Below, piece by piece: positions 1 through 7,412 of a stretch of 19,555 nt of DNA (within the stretch, counting starts at the first letter, position 1; each line of letters starts with the position of its first letter). This DNA is from Desulfobulbaceae bacterium UBA2262 (GTDB lineage Bacteria; Desulfobacterota; Desulfobulbia; Desulfobulbales; Desulfurivibrionaceae). Both the position numbers and the translations under genes were made by a program. The stretch lies in the NCBI GenBank assembly GCA_002347185.1, contig DDXK01000064.1, positions 218 through 19,772 on the forward strand, in the 5' to 3' direction. The notes under the pieces are model-generated. The model was not told where the DNA came from and did no database searches. It worked only from the letters and a program-made list of their open reading frames with translations.

Positions 1-683
1 AAGCCTCCCAGCCCCTTGAGCGCGACAATGGCGCCAGACTGCAGCAGGCCCACGGTCCGGTCAAGGACATCGTCCCCGGCGGCCAGCGGGGTGCCCGCCA
101 TGGTCGAGAGGCAAAGCCGCGGCCCGCAGAGAGGACAGCAGGTCGGCTGGGCATGAAAACGGCGGCTTTCGGGATCGTCATACTCCTGCCGGCAGGCCGG
201 ACACAGGGCAAAGTCGCGCATGGTGGTGTTGGGCCGGTCATAGGGGATGCGGGTGACGATGGTATAGCGGGGTCCGCAATTGGTGCAGTTGAGGAAGGGA
301 TAGCGGAAACGGCGGTCGGCGGGAGAAAAAAGCTCGGCCAGACAGTCGGGGCAGACCGCGACATCCGGGGAAATGAGGGTGGCGGCCGCGCCTGCCTCAA
401 GGGAATCGCGGATCAGAAAGCCGGCGGTACGGGTCAGGGGAATGGCGCTGACGACAAGGTCGCTGATCCGAGCCAGGGGCGGCGGGTTTTGCCGGATGGC
501 CTCCACCAGCTCCGCAAGGCGACCGGCCTCCCCTTCCGCCTCGATGAGCACCCCGGCCGGAGTATTGCCGACAAAGCCGGCCAGGCCGCAGGCATGGGCC
601 AGACGATGGACAAAAGGACGAAAGCCCACGCCCTGGACAATGCCCTCGACGCTGATCCGCCAGCGCACCTGAGGAGTGGCCAT
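1..683 (-). CDS. hypF: Carbamoyltransferase HypF, N-terminal part (cut by window edge)
   Basis: HypF converts carbamoyl phosphate to a thiocarbamate on HypE, the source of the CN ligands of the NiFe site; it is cytoplasmic. The visible 227 residues show an N-terminal acylphosphatase domain (VQGVGFRPFV at residues 16-25, with Arg22 and Asn40 in the catalytic positions) followed by two zinc-finger-like modules: Cys111/114 with Cys133/136, and Cys161/164 with Cys183/186. The YrdC-like and Kae1-like domains would follow beyond the left edge; full HypF is usually about 750 residues. The ATG at 683 places the acylphosphatase motif at the usual distance from the N-terminus and has a GGGGCAGG stretch upstream. 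An in-frame TTG about 18 nt further upstream is possible but less likely. The gene starts 32 nt after the hypB stop, so the two are probably co-transcribed. The family assignment is very secure. Confidence 0.95.
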   Translation of the reverse strand, partial: MATPQVRWRISVEGIVQGVGFRPFVHRLAHACGLAGFVGNTPAGVLIEAEGEAGRLAELVEAIRQNPPPLARISDLVVSAIPLTRTAGFLIRDSLEAGAAATLISPDVAVCPDCLAELFSPADRRFRYPFLNCTNCGPRYTIVTRIPYDRPNTTMRDFALCPACRQEYDDPESRRFHAQPTCCPLCGPRLCLSTMAGTPLAAGDDVLDRTVGLLQSGAIVALKGLGG

Positions 684-715
684 CTCCGCGACCTGCCCCA
701 AAGCCCGGCGGACGC

Positions 716-1444
716 CTAGTGCCCCTGCCGCAGCCAGTCGAGCCAAGCCGCCAGCCCTGCCCCGCTTTTTGCGGACAGCTCGACAAAGCGCAGGCGATGA
801 TTGACCCGAAGGGCGTACTCCCGGCAACGCTCCACAGAAAAATCCACATGGGGGAGCAGGTCGATCTTGTTGATCAGACAGAGGCTGGCGGCATCGAACA
901 TGGCCGGATACTTGAGGGGCTTGTCTTCGCCTTCGGTGACGCTGATGATCACCACCTTGGCCTCCTCGCCCAGGTCAAACATCGCCGGGCAGACGAGGTT
1001 GCCGACATTCTCGATGAAGAGCAGGGAGTTTTCGGCAAGATCAAGACGGTGCAGGGCCTGATGGACCATCTCGGCGTCCAGGTGACAGCCGGTCCCGGTG
1101 TTGACCTGAACCACCGGCACCCCGGTGGCGTCGATCCGTTCGGCATCGAGGAGGGTCTGCTGATCCCCCTCGATAACCGCGATGGGCAGCTCTCCCTGGA
1201 GGGCACGGATGGTCCGCTCCAGAATCGTGGTCTTGCCGGAACCCGGCGAACTGACCAGATTGAGGGCGCAAATCCCCTTTTCCTTGAAAAAGGACCGGTT
1301 GTGCTCGGCAATGGCACTGTTCTTGTCGAGGACCGCCTCCTCCACCCTGAGCAGCCTGCCGGGCCGGTGATCAGGCTGCTTTTCGCCGGGCCTGACGATG
1401 GTCACCCCGTTTACGGCATGGCTGCATCCGCAGGAATCACACAT
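716..1444 (-). CDS. hypB: Hydrogenase nickel incorporation GTPase HypB
   Basis: HypB is a cytoplasmic GTPase that works with HypA to deliver nickel to the hydrogenase large-subunit precursor. The 242-residue product opens with the CxxCGC high-affinity nickel motif (Cys2, Cys5, Cys7). It carries the P-loop SSPGSGKTT at 65-73, the G-domain metal ligands Cys120-His121 and Cys152, and the guanine-specifying NKID at 192-195. There is no histidine-rich stretch, so it looks like a delivery rather than a nickel-storage form. The start was set at the ATG at 1444 because an AGGAG lies 5 nt upstream and this puts the Cys motif directly after Met1, as in the family; the in-frame GTG at 1450 overlaps that ribosome binding site. 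It lies 83 nt after the hypA stop and just before hypF, the common hypA-hypB-hypF order. Confidence 0.96.
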   Translation of the reverse strand: MCDSCGCSHAVNGVTIVRPGEKQPDHRPGRLLRVEEAVLDKNSAIAEHNRSFFKEKGICALNLVSSPGSGKTTILERTIRALQGELPIAVIEGDQQTLLDAERIDATGVPVVQVNTGTGCHLDAEMVHQALHRLDLAENSLLFIENVGNLVCPAMFDLGEEAKVVIISVTEGEDKPLKYPAMFDAASLCLINKIDLLPHVDFSVERCREYALRVNHRLRFVELSAKSGAGLAAWLDWLRQGH

Positions 1445-1449
1445 AGACA

Positions 1450-1454
1450 CTCCT
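1450..1454 (-). promoter_or_regulatory. Ribosome binding site of hypB (decides the start)
   Basis: AGGAG on the minus strand, 5 nt before the ATG at 1444. It overlaps the alternative GTG at 1450, which argues that the ATG is the true start. Confidence 0.7.
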
Positions 1455-1527
1455 GTTCATCGCTATTCGCTTCCCCGCCAGCTCCAGTGTTGCGGGACGC
1501 TCTGGTTTCTTCTCCACCCAAGCCCTC

Positions 1528-1872
1528 TCACTCGTCCACCACCAGGGAGACGACCCTGAGCTCTCTGCCCCGGATGAGTTCCGTGGCATAGGCTCCGCAT
1601 TCCGGACATTGACCAAGCAGGGAATCCACAGGAAAACAATGGGAACAGGCCAGACATTTGGCCTGGCCGGCAAGCTCGCGCATCAGGAGCCGGGCTCCCT
1701 CCACCGGCGTGTCCCGGGCCGCGGCCGCAAAACAGAAGGCGAGGGCCTCGGCCATGACCCCGGCAAGGGCGCCGACCTCGATTTCGACCTCGGAAACCCT
1801 TTCCGCCCCGGCCGCCTCGGCCTTTGCCGCCACGAGTTCCACGATATTGAGGGCAAGCGACATTTCATGCAT
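1528..1872 (-). CDS. hypA: Hydrogenase nickel metallochaperone HypA
   Basis: HypA binds nickel through its N-terminal Met-His and holds a structural zinc; it passes nickel to the hydrogenase large subunit together with HypB. The 114-residue product starts MHEMSL, with the nickel ligand His2, and has the zinc site Cys73/Cys76 plus Cys89/Cys92 (two CxxC pairs). The length is normal for the family. The reading frame stays open far upstream, through the sensor kinase gene, but that part is a shadow. The ATG at 1872 is chosen because the family needs His directly after Met1. No clear Shine-Dalgarno sequence precedes it, which is odd for a gene in this cluster and suggests weak or coupled translation. 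It lies 82 nt after the sensor kinase stop and upstream of hypB. The identification is secure and the start is well supported by function. Confidence 0.95.
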   Translation of the reverse strand: MHEMSLALNIVELVAAKAEAAGAERVSEVEIEVGALAGVMAEALAFCFAAAARDTPVEGARLLMRELAGQAKCLACSHCFPVDSLLGQCPECGAYATELIRGRELRVVSLVVDE

Positions 1873-1913
1873 GAAGGCATGATACACGAGCAAAGGAGTT
1901 TCTTCCAGGAAAG

Positions 1914-1930
1914 AGCGGGCCCGGCCCGCT
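1914..1930 (-). terminator. Possible weak terminator or attenuator before hypA
   Basis: A perfect 7-bp GC-rich inverted repeat (AGCGGGC / GCCCGCT) with a 3-nt loop lies between the sensor kinase stop (1955) and the hypA start (1872). On the minus strand it is followed by a pyrimidine-rich CTCTTTCC rather than a true U-tract, so termination would be partial at best. It may separate regulator expression from hyp expression. Confidence 0.3.
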
Positions 1931-1954
1931 TTCTTGCCGGACCGGACGGGAATC

Positions 1955-4030
1955 TCAGACAGCCGCGGGCGGGGGACAGCAGGAACGCTGCCGCCCCGGT
2001 TCGCTCGCCTGCTCCAGCGCCTCGTCGAGTACCGGCCCGTCCAGGGGCAGGGAGACGATGAATTTCGAACCGGCTCCCGGCGCGCTTTCCGCGCTGATGG
2101 AGCCGCCATGCCGCTCGACAATGCGCTTGCAGACAGCCAGGCCGATGCCGGTCCCTTCGTACTGGCCGCGGCTGTGCAATCTTTGGAAGAGTCCGAAGAT
2201 CTGCTCCGCGTCCTCGAGCTCGAAGCCGATGCCATTGTCGGCAACGACAAGGCGGCAGAACTCGGTGGAGCCGTCCCCTTCGGCGACAAGCAGGCGCTCG
2301 CAACTGATCCGGACCCGGGGGGGCAGATCCGGCCGGCAATACTTGAGAGCATTGGCAATGAGATTCTGAAAAAGCTGCCGCATCTGCAGGGGATCCGCCT
2401 TGAGCCGGCACAGCTCTTCCACCTGAACTTCAGCCCCGCTTTCCTTGATCCTGAGCTCGAGATCGGAGAGTACCCCCAGCACAACCTTTTGCAGATCGAC
2501 ATCCTCAAAGGGGCGGGCCTTGGTGGTGACCCGCGAATAGGTAAGCATGCCGGAGATCAGCTCCTGCATCCGGGTGGTGGCTGTTTCGATGCGTTTGAGA
2601 TACTCGAGTCCACGCTCGGGAATCACCTCGGCGTAACGTCCGCGCAGCCTCTCGCTGAAGGCCTGGATAAGCACCAGCGGCTCACGGAGATCGTGGGAAG
2701 CCATGTAGGCGAAATCCTGCAGATCCCTGTTGCTGTGCGCCAGCTCCACGGCATATTTGTTGAGCACCTTTTCGGTCCACTTGCGGCCGGTGATGTCGCG
2801 GTTGCTGGCCCGACGGCCAAGAAATTCACCAGCCGCGTTGAAAACGGGCTGGCAGGTATGCGCGATCCAGCGCTCCTTGCCAGCCCTGGAAATGATCCGG
2901 AACTCCATCATGCAGACCCTGCGGTCGTCCATGGCCCGGAGCAAATGATTTTTCATCTGCGGCTGATGATCGGGATGAATGATCTCCATGCCGAGGTTGG
3001 GCCGTTCCCTGAACTCCGCCGGCGAGTAGCCGGTGATGCGCTCCACGGACGGGGAAACATAAATATATTCGCCCACCGGATCGATCCAGTATTCCCAGTC
3101 ATAGGTAAAATCAGCAACGGTGCGGAACTTTTCCTCGCTGACCAGAATTTCCGCCTCAGCCTTTTTGCGCTCGGCAACCTCCTGGGTCAGGGCGCTGTTC
3201 ACCTCGGCCAGCTCCGCGGTTTTCTGGGCCAAACGGTTGCGGGAGGCGCGAAGGGCCTCTTCGGCCTCCTTGCGCTCCTCCATACGATTGCGCAGGATTT
3301 TCCCGCCGGCCAGGATCCCCAGGAGCCCGACCAGCCAGATCACTCCGCTGCGGATCAGATGGCTGACGATCTGCTTTTGCTGGAGCCGGAACGGCTCGGT
3401 CATGGGCAGGCCAATGCTGATCCCGCCGCGGATATCCCCGATGGAATAGCCTTGATGGGCATGGCAGGCCAGACAGTCCTCGGCCACGAAAACCGGCTGC
3501 ATGAGCCGCAGGTGGGGCACGCCACCGACTTCGGTCAACTCAAGCTTCTCTTCACGCCTGTGCGTCTCGAATTCTTCCAGAGTCTTGCGCTCCCAGCCGT
3601 CCGGGGCGTTTTCCGGCCGCAGGGGATGCAGGCTGGTGATTCTGGCCACCACCCCGTACAGGCTGGAAAAATCCTCGCTGATCTGGCGCAGCATATAGGC
3701 GGGGTTCATCAGGGTGAGCCGCCGGCCGGAAGCGGTGGTGACATCGCGTTCCGGCACATGCGACAGATAGGGGCTGGGCGGAGTGCGGGAATCGACAGGC
3801 ACGTAAACCCCGCCGTGGGAAGCGCCCCAGATGCGCAAAGCACGATCCTTGCTGAAATAGGCGCGAATCTCGCCGGAAGCCATCTCCAGGGTAACCTGCC
3901 GGATGGTGCGGGTTTCGTCAAAGGAGAGACCAGCCATGAGCAGTGTCCAGGCGACAACAAGAATCCAGGTGAACCGTTGCACCGGCACCGGCTTGCCAAT
4001 GACAATCTCCTGTTCTATCGGATCCACCAC
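1955..4030 (-). CDS. Membrane sensor histidine kinase with periplasmic c-haem domain and PAS domain
   Basis: This is a 691-residue sensor kinase of the inner membrane. Residues about 20-37 form a first membrane segment. About 38-225 form a periplasmic domain resembling the DUF3365/Tll0287-like family, with the c-type haem motif CLACH (Cys186, Cys189, His190). About 226-246 form a second membrane segment, and 248-300 are probably coiled coil. A PAS domain with its PAC tail follows (about 300-418), then HisKA with phosphoacceptor His446 (SHDLREPL), and HATPase_c with the N-box near 556-560, DNGIG at 598-602 and GTGIGLA at 626-632. The start is a GTG at 4030 with a poor ribosome binding site, so it is uncertain, but it leaves a short cytoplasmic N-terminus before the first membrane segment. 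The response regulator gene lies directly upstream on the same strand. Redox or haem-ligand sensing is inferred from the haem motif; the target genes are unknown, although the position points to hydrogenase genes. Confidence 0.9.
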   Translation of the reverse strand: MVDPIEQEIVIGKPVPVQRFTWILVVAWTLLMAGLSFDETRTIRQVTLEMASGEIRAYFSKDRALRIWGASHGGVYVPVDSRTPPSPYLSHVPERDVTTASGRRLTLMNPAYMLRQISEDFSSLYGVVARITSLHPLRPENAPDGWERKTLEEFETHRREEKLELTEVGGVPHLRLMQPVFVAEDCLACHAHQGYSIGDIRGGISIGLPMTEPFRLQQKQIVSHLIRSGVIWLVGLLGILAGGKILRNRMEERKEAEEALRASRNRLAQKTAELAEVNSALTQEVAERKKAEAEILVSEEKFRTVADFTYDWEYWIDPVGEYIYVSPSVERITGYSPAEFRERPNLGMEIIHPDHQPQMKNHLLRAMDDRRVCMMEFRIISRAGKERWIAHTCQPVFNAAGEFLGRRASNRDITGRKWTEKVLNKYAVELAHSNRDLQDFAYMASHDLREPLVLIQAFSERLRGRYAEVIPERGLEYLKRIETATTRMQELISGMLTYSRVTTKARPFEDVDLQKVVLGVLSDLELRIKESGAEVQVEELCRLKADPLQMRQLFQNLIANALKYCRPDLPPRVRISCERLLVAEGDGSTEFCRLVVADNGIGFELEDAEQIFGLFQRLHSRGQYEGTGIGLAVCKRIVERHGGSISAESAPGAGSKFIVSLPLDGPVLDEALEQASEPGRQRSCCPPPAAV

Positions 4031-4180
4031 ACAGCCACCAGACAGTTTGTTGAGCCAGCCCCCGGAAAAAAAGGGCGCGGTCAGGAGGGCTCCGTCCTCA
4101 AAAGGGAGGGAGCACAGGCAACCGCCCCGCTTCCAGCAAGCGTGTATACATGTTTTTGCGGCGCTTGGCCAGAGAAGAGT

Positions 4181-4203
4181 GGCGGAAAGAGATTTTTCCC
4201 GCC
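4181..4203 (-). terminator. Possible weak hairpin after the response regulator gene
   Basis: Just after the response regulator stop (4215) the minus strand reads GGCGGGAAA, a short loop, then TTTCCGCC. This is an 8-bp stem with one bulged G. Only a weak T-rich tail (ACTCTTCTC) follows. It could reduce read-through into the sensor kinase gene 184 nt downstream, or it could simply be leader structure. The rest of the 4031-4214 gap shows no recognisable promoter. Confidence 0.25.
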
Positions 4204-4214
4204 GGACAGGGAGA

Positions 4215-4889
4215 TCAGGGATCGGGCCAGAGATTGGGGTCGGCGACGCCGATCTTGATGGCGAACTTCATCATGGCCAGGGGATCGCTGATCCCAAGTT
4301 TCTTGCTGATGTTGGACCGGTGCTTTTCCACGGTCTTGGGGCTGAGGCAGAGCAGGTCGGCGATGCGCTTGGTGGCGTTGCCCTCGATCACCATCCTGAA
4401 AACCTGCTGCTCCCGCTCGGAAAGCTGATCGTAGCGGCTCGATTCCGAGGCCATCCTCTCCTCGTTGTTGAGATAGCTGCGGATCAATTCGGAGTTGATG
4501 TCCCTGCTCAGAAAGTACTTTCCCTCCGCCGCCATCTGGATGGCCTCGATCACCTCGGACCAGTCCGCTGTTTTCAGTACATAGCCATAGGCGCCTGCGG
4601 CCAGGGCCTGATGCACATAAGACTCCTTCGCGAACATGGAAAGAATCACGACCGCCGTTTTCGGAGAACTGCTTCTGGCCAGGGAAACACATTCAAGTCC
4701 GCTGAGATGGGGCATGGCGATATCCAGAACCGCCACCTCGGGCTTGCACCTCCTGATTTCCCGCAAGGCTTCTTCCCCGTCCGCCGCCTCCCCGACCAGC
4801 TCCATGTCATCACGATTGGCCAGCAACTGCCGCAACCCTTCCCGCACAATGGAATGATCGTCGGCTACCACAACACGCACCTTCGTCAT
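4215..4889 (-). CDS. NarL/FixJ-family response regulator
   Basis: This is a 224-residue two-component response regulator that binds DNA when phosphorylated. The receiver domain (about 1-120) has the acidic pair Asp10-Asp11, the phosphoacceptor Asp56 in VLDIAMP, Ser84 and Lys106. The LuxR-type helix-turn-helix covers about 155-212, with the typical LSEREQQVFRMV and LSPKTVEKHRSNI segments. The ATG at 4889 has a GGAAGGAG...GGGGAG ribosome binding region just upstream. It is followed 184 nt later by the c-haem sensor kinase on the same strand, its likely partner, and preceded by the hyb operon after a 281-nt gap. NarL-type regulators usually pair with HisKA_3 kinases, whereas the neighbouring kinase has a HisKA H-box, so the pairing is plausible but unproven. 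DNA targets cannot be read from the sequence. Confidence 0.93.
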   Translation of the reverse strand: MTKVRVVVADDHSIVREGLRQLLANRDDMELVGEAADGEEALREIRRCKPEVAVLDIAMPHLSGLECVSLARSSSPKTAVVILSMFAKESYVHQALAAGAYGYVLKTADWSEVIEAIQMAAEGKYFLSRDINSELIRSYLNNEERMASESSRYDQLSEREQQVFRMVIEGNATKRIADLLCLSPKTVEKHRSNISKKLGISDPLAMMKFAIKIGVADPNLWPDP

Positions 4890-5170
4890 CTCCCCACTCC
4901 TTCCTGCAAATGATACAACAGGGAATCACGCCGACCGTCCTGCGCCGGCCCGAACTTTTTCCGGCCGGGGAAAAGCCCCCATCGACGGCAATCCCCTCCT
5001 CCCCAGGCGATTACGCCACCAAAACGACACGCTGACGGCTAAAAAGTCAAGAAAATAGACAAGCGGGCCGACAAAGACCGGCAAATGGACTCCCGAAAAC
5101 GCTTCGCCATAGCCATGTATTATTGATGGCTCAGAACGACTTGGCAATGAAATTCGGCAGTTGTGGTGAA
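4890..5170 (-). other. Intergenic leader between hybD and the response regulator gene
   Basis: This 281-nt gap has no convincing gene. On the minus strand, near the response regulator, it carries hairpin-forming repeats: CCGGCC/GGCCGG around a 12-nt loop (about 4947-4970) and GGGG-CTTTT-CCCC (about 4968-4980). A TTGACT near 5046 has no matching -10 box at normal spacing, and no sigma54 site with the invariant GG and GC was found. No strong terminator follows hybD, so read-through from hyb into the regulator genes is possible. Confidence 0.35.
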
Positions 5171-5689
5171 TTAGACTCTTGGCGAGGCGGACAACCCGAG
5201 GTTTGCGAGCTCGATCAGGACTGCGGCAACTGCCGCTTCGACCGCGGCGGCGTTGCTTGCCGAAAGACTCAACCCGGTGGAGAGGTCCTCGGGAACGATC
5301 CCGAAAAGCTTCACCAGGGCGGGCAGGCATTCCTGCAGGGAGGCAACGGCCAGCACCTCGGAAAGCCCGATCTGGTGGGGAGAAATTTTTTGCCGGAAAT
5401 AGGCGGGCGGATCGGCAAGCTCGCTGACCTCAAGGGTGCCGGGGGGCGCTTCGCCGCGGATGGCGTCGAGCAGGAAGAGATGGCTGCACTCTTCGAAATA
5501 GGGCAGCAACTCGAGGCCCATGGTCCCCCCATCGACCAGGGTGACTTCGGGAGGGAAGGAATAGCGGGCCTCAAGCTGCTCGATCACCTTGACGCCCACC
5601 CCCTCATCGGAGAGCAGGATATTGCCCACTCCCAGGAGCAGAACCCTGACAGCCACGCCTCCCCCCATCTCCGTGTCCGACGCCCTCAC
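5171..5689 (-). CDS. hybD: Hydrogenase maturation protease, HybD/HyaD type (peptidase family M52)
   Basis: This is the nickel-dependent endopeptidase that removes the C-terminal tail of the NiFe large subunit once nickel is in place, in the cytoplasm before Tat export. Of 172 residues, about 16-30 carry the family signature LLLGVGNILLSDEGVG, with the nickel ligands Glu29, Asp75 (LLDAI) and His105 (SPHQIG) all present. The start used is a GTG at 5689 whose last two bases overlap the hybC stop (GTGA), giving translational coupling. An internal ATG at 5668 or GTG starts near residues 12-14 would give an N-terminus closer to the typical MRVLVLGVGN, so the first residues are uncertain. Its substrate is almost certainly HybC, encoded immediately upstream. 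It is the last gene of the hybOABCD series here. Confidence 0.94.
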   Translation of the reverse strand: MRASDTEMGGGVAVRVLLLGVGNILLSDEGVGVKVIEQLEARYSFPPEVTLVDGGTMGLELLPYFEECSHLFLLDAIRGEAPPGTLEVSELADPPAYFRQKISPHQIGLSEVLAVASLQECLPALVKLFGIVPEDLSTGLSLSASNAAAVEAAVAAVLIELANLGLSASPRV

Positions 5690-7389
5690 ACCCTGGTCCT
5701 GATCCTGACCACTTCCCTGCTCTCCGGATCCAGCAGGTGGATGGCGCAGGCGAGGCAGGGATCAAAGGAATGCACGGTGCGCAGCACCTCCAGGGGCTTT
5801 TCCGGATCGGCGATGGGATTGCCGACCAGGGACGCCTCGTAGGGACCCATGGCATCGCTGCTGTTGCGGGGTCCGGCGTTCCAGGTCGATGGCACCACGC
5901 ACTGGTAGTTTTTGATCTTGCCGTCCTGAATGACGATCCAGTGCGAAAGCACACCGCGCGGCGCCTCATGGAAGCCGACCCCGCGCTGTTCACCCTTGGG
6001 AAAGACGGGCTGATTGAAGGTAGCGTAATCCCCCTTGCCGATATTGTCGACCAGCGCCTGCCACTGCCCGGCCAGGGCCTCGTGGAGTACGCCGCAGCGG
6101 ACCGCCCGGGCCGCGTGGCGCCCGATGGTGGAGTGCAGTGCGGAAAGGCCGACCTTGCTGCCGGCCAGGCCGCTCACCATCTCAAGCAGCCTGTCGGCAT
6201 GGCTTTTCGTCGGCCCGTGTCCTGCCGCATACATGGCGAGCACGTTGGCCAATGGGCCGACCTGGGCAGGCTTGCCGTAATAGGTGGGCGACTTCACCCA
6301 GGAATACTTGCCCTTGTCCTGAAATTCGGTGTGCTGCGGCACGGTCTCCTCTTCCCAGGGGTGACGGTCCCAATCCCCCTTGTACCAGGAATGCTTGATC
6401 CCTTCCTTCACGCCATCCCGGAAGCCCTCGTCATGGAAGCTTTTGATGGGCTTGAAGGCGGCCACGTCGCCATCGGCGATATAACCGCCCGGCAGGGCAA
6501 AGACGGTGCCCTTGCTGTCCAGGGGCAGATCGGGAACGGACAGATAGTTCTTGACCCCGGCGCCGTAGGCGGTCCAGTCGGCATAAAAGGCCCCCACCGC
6601 CGCGACATCGACCATATAGACATTCTTCACGAAATCGCCGATCTCGTCGATCAGGGTTTTCACATGGAAAAGCTGCTCCAGGGAAAGGGTGGACTGGCTG
6701 TCGGGATTGATGGGATTGGCGACCCCGCCCACGGCGAGATTCTGGATATGCGGGGTCTTGCTGCCCAGGATGGCCACCACCTTGTTGATCCGCCGCTGGT
6801 AGTCGAGGGCCTGGAAATAATGGTTCACGGCCAGCAGGTTCACCTCAGGAGAGAGCTTCATGGCCGGATGGCCCCAGTAGCCGCTGGCAAAAACACCGAG
6901 CTGGCCGCTGGCCACGAATCCTTTCAGTTTTTCCTGCACCGCCTTGAGCTGCTGCTCGCTGTTGCCCGGCCAGGGGGAAAGGCTCTGCGCCAGGGCCGCA
7001 GCCGCCTTGGGGCTGCCCTTGAGGGACGAGACAATGTCCACCCAGTCCAGGGCGGAGAGATGGTAGAAGTGGACGATATGGTCGAAGATCCCGTGGGCGG
7101 CGATGATCATGTTGCGGATGTACTGCGCGTTGAGGGGCACTTCCAGATTCAGGGCGTTTTCCACGGCCCGCACCGAGGTAATGGCATGCACGGTGGTGCA
7201 GACCCCGCAGATCCGCTGGGTGAAGAGCCAGGCGTCCCGTGGATCGCGGCCCTGAAGAATCAGCTCGATCCCCCGCCACATCTGGCCCGAGGACCAGGCG
7301 TTGGTCACCTTGCCGTTATCAACCTCGCAATCAATGCGGAGATGACCCTCGATCCGGGTAATGGGGTCAACAACGATTCGCTTGGCCAT
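5686..7389 (-). CDS. hybC: [NiFe] hydrogenase large subunit HybC (group 1, HybC-like)
   Basis: This is the catalytic subunit of a periplasmic uptake hydrogenase, which splits H2 at a Ni-Fe(CN)2CO centre. The 567-residue product has the N-terminal nickel motif RICGVC (Cys61, Cys64) followed by the expected TTVHAI context. The C-terminal motif DPCLACAIH carries Cys545, Cys548 and His551. A 16-residue tail after His551 is the part removed by the maturation protease, which is encoded next and overlaps this stop codon. The subunit has no signal peptide of its own and would be exported together with the Tat-tagged small subunit. The start is the ATG at 7389 with AAGGAG 8 nt upstream, 23 nt after hybB. 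Subunit content and gene order match the E. coli hydrogenase-2 operon (group 1c); an exact subgroup call would need a tree. Confidence 0.97.
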   Translation of the reverse strand: MAKRIVVDPITRIEGHLRIDCEVDNGKVTNAWSSGQMWRGIELILQGRDPRDAWLFTQRICGVCTTVHAITSVRAVENALNLEVPLNAQYIRNMIIAAHGIFDHIVHFYHLSALDWVDIVSSLKGSPKAAAALAQSLSPWPGNSEQQLKAVQEKLKGFVASGQLGVFASGYWGHPAMKLSPEVNLLAVNHYFQALDYQRRINKVVAILGSKTPHIQNLAVGGVANPINPDSQSTLSLEQLFHVKTLIDEIGDFVKNVYMVDVAAVGAFYADWTAYGAGVKNYLSVPDLPLDSKGTVFALPGGYIADGDVAAFKPIKSFHDEGFRDGVKEGIKHSWYKGDWDRHPWEEETVPQHTEFQDKGKYSWVKSPTYYGKPAQVGPLANVLAMYAAGHGPTKSHADRLLEMVSGLAGSKVGLSALHSTIGRHAARAVRCGVLHEALAGQWQALVDNIGKGDYATFNQPVFPKGEQRGVGFHEAPRGVLSHWIVIQDGKIKNYQCVVPSTWNAGPRNSSDAMGPYEASLVGNPIADPEKPLEVLRTVHSFDPCLACAIHLLDPESREVVRIRTRV

Positions 7390-7412
7390 GGAATATCTCC
7401 TTCAAATGATAA

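Noticed and set aside
1873..2508. Long in-frame extension upstream of hypA
   Set aside because: It overlaps the sensor kinase in another frame and is unlike HypA; HypA function needs His directly after the initiating Met.
1934..4258. 774-codon open frame on the plus strand
   Set aside because: It lies antisense to the sensor kinase and resembles no family I know; the opposite strand encodes clear kinase domains. High GC keeps the antisense frame open.
4926..5330. Minus-strand 134-codon open frame over the hybD end and following gap
   Set aside because: Its first third overlaps hybD in another frame, there is no ribosome binding site, and the composition is Arg/Pro-rich like other shadow frames.
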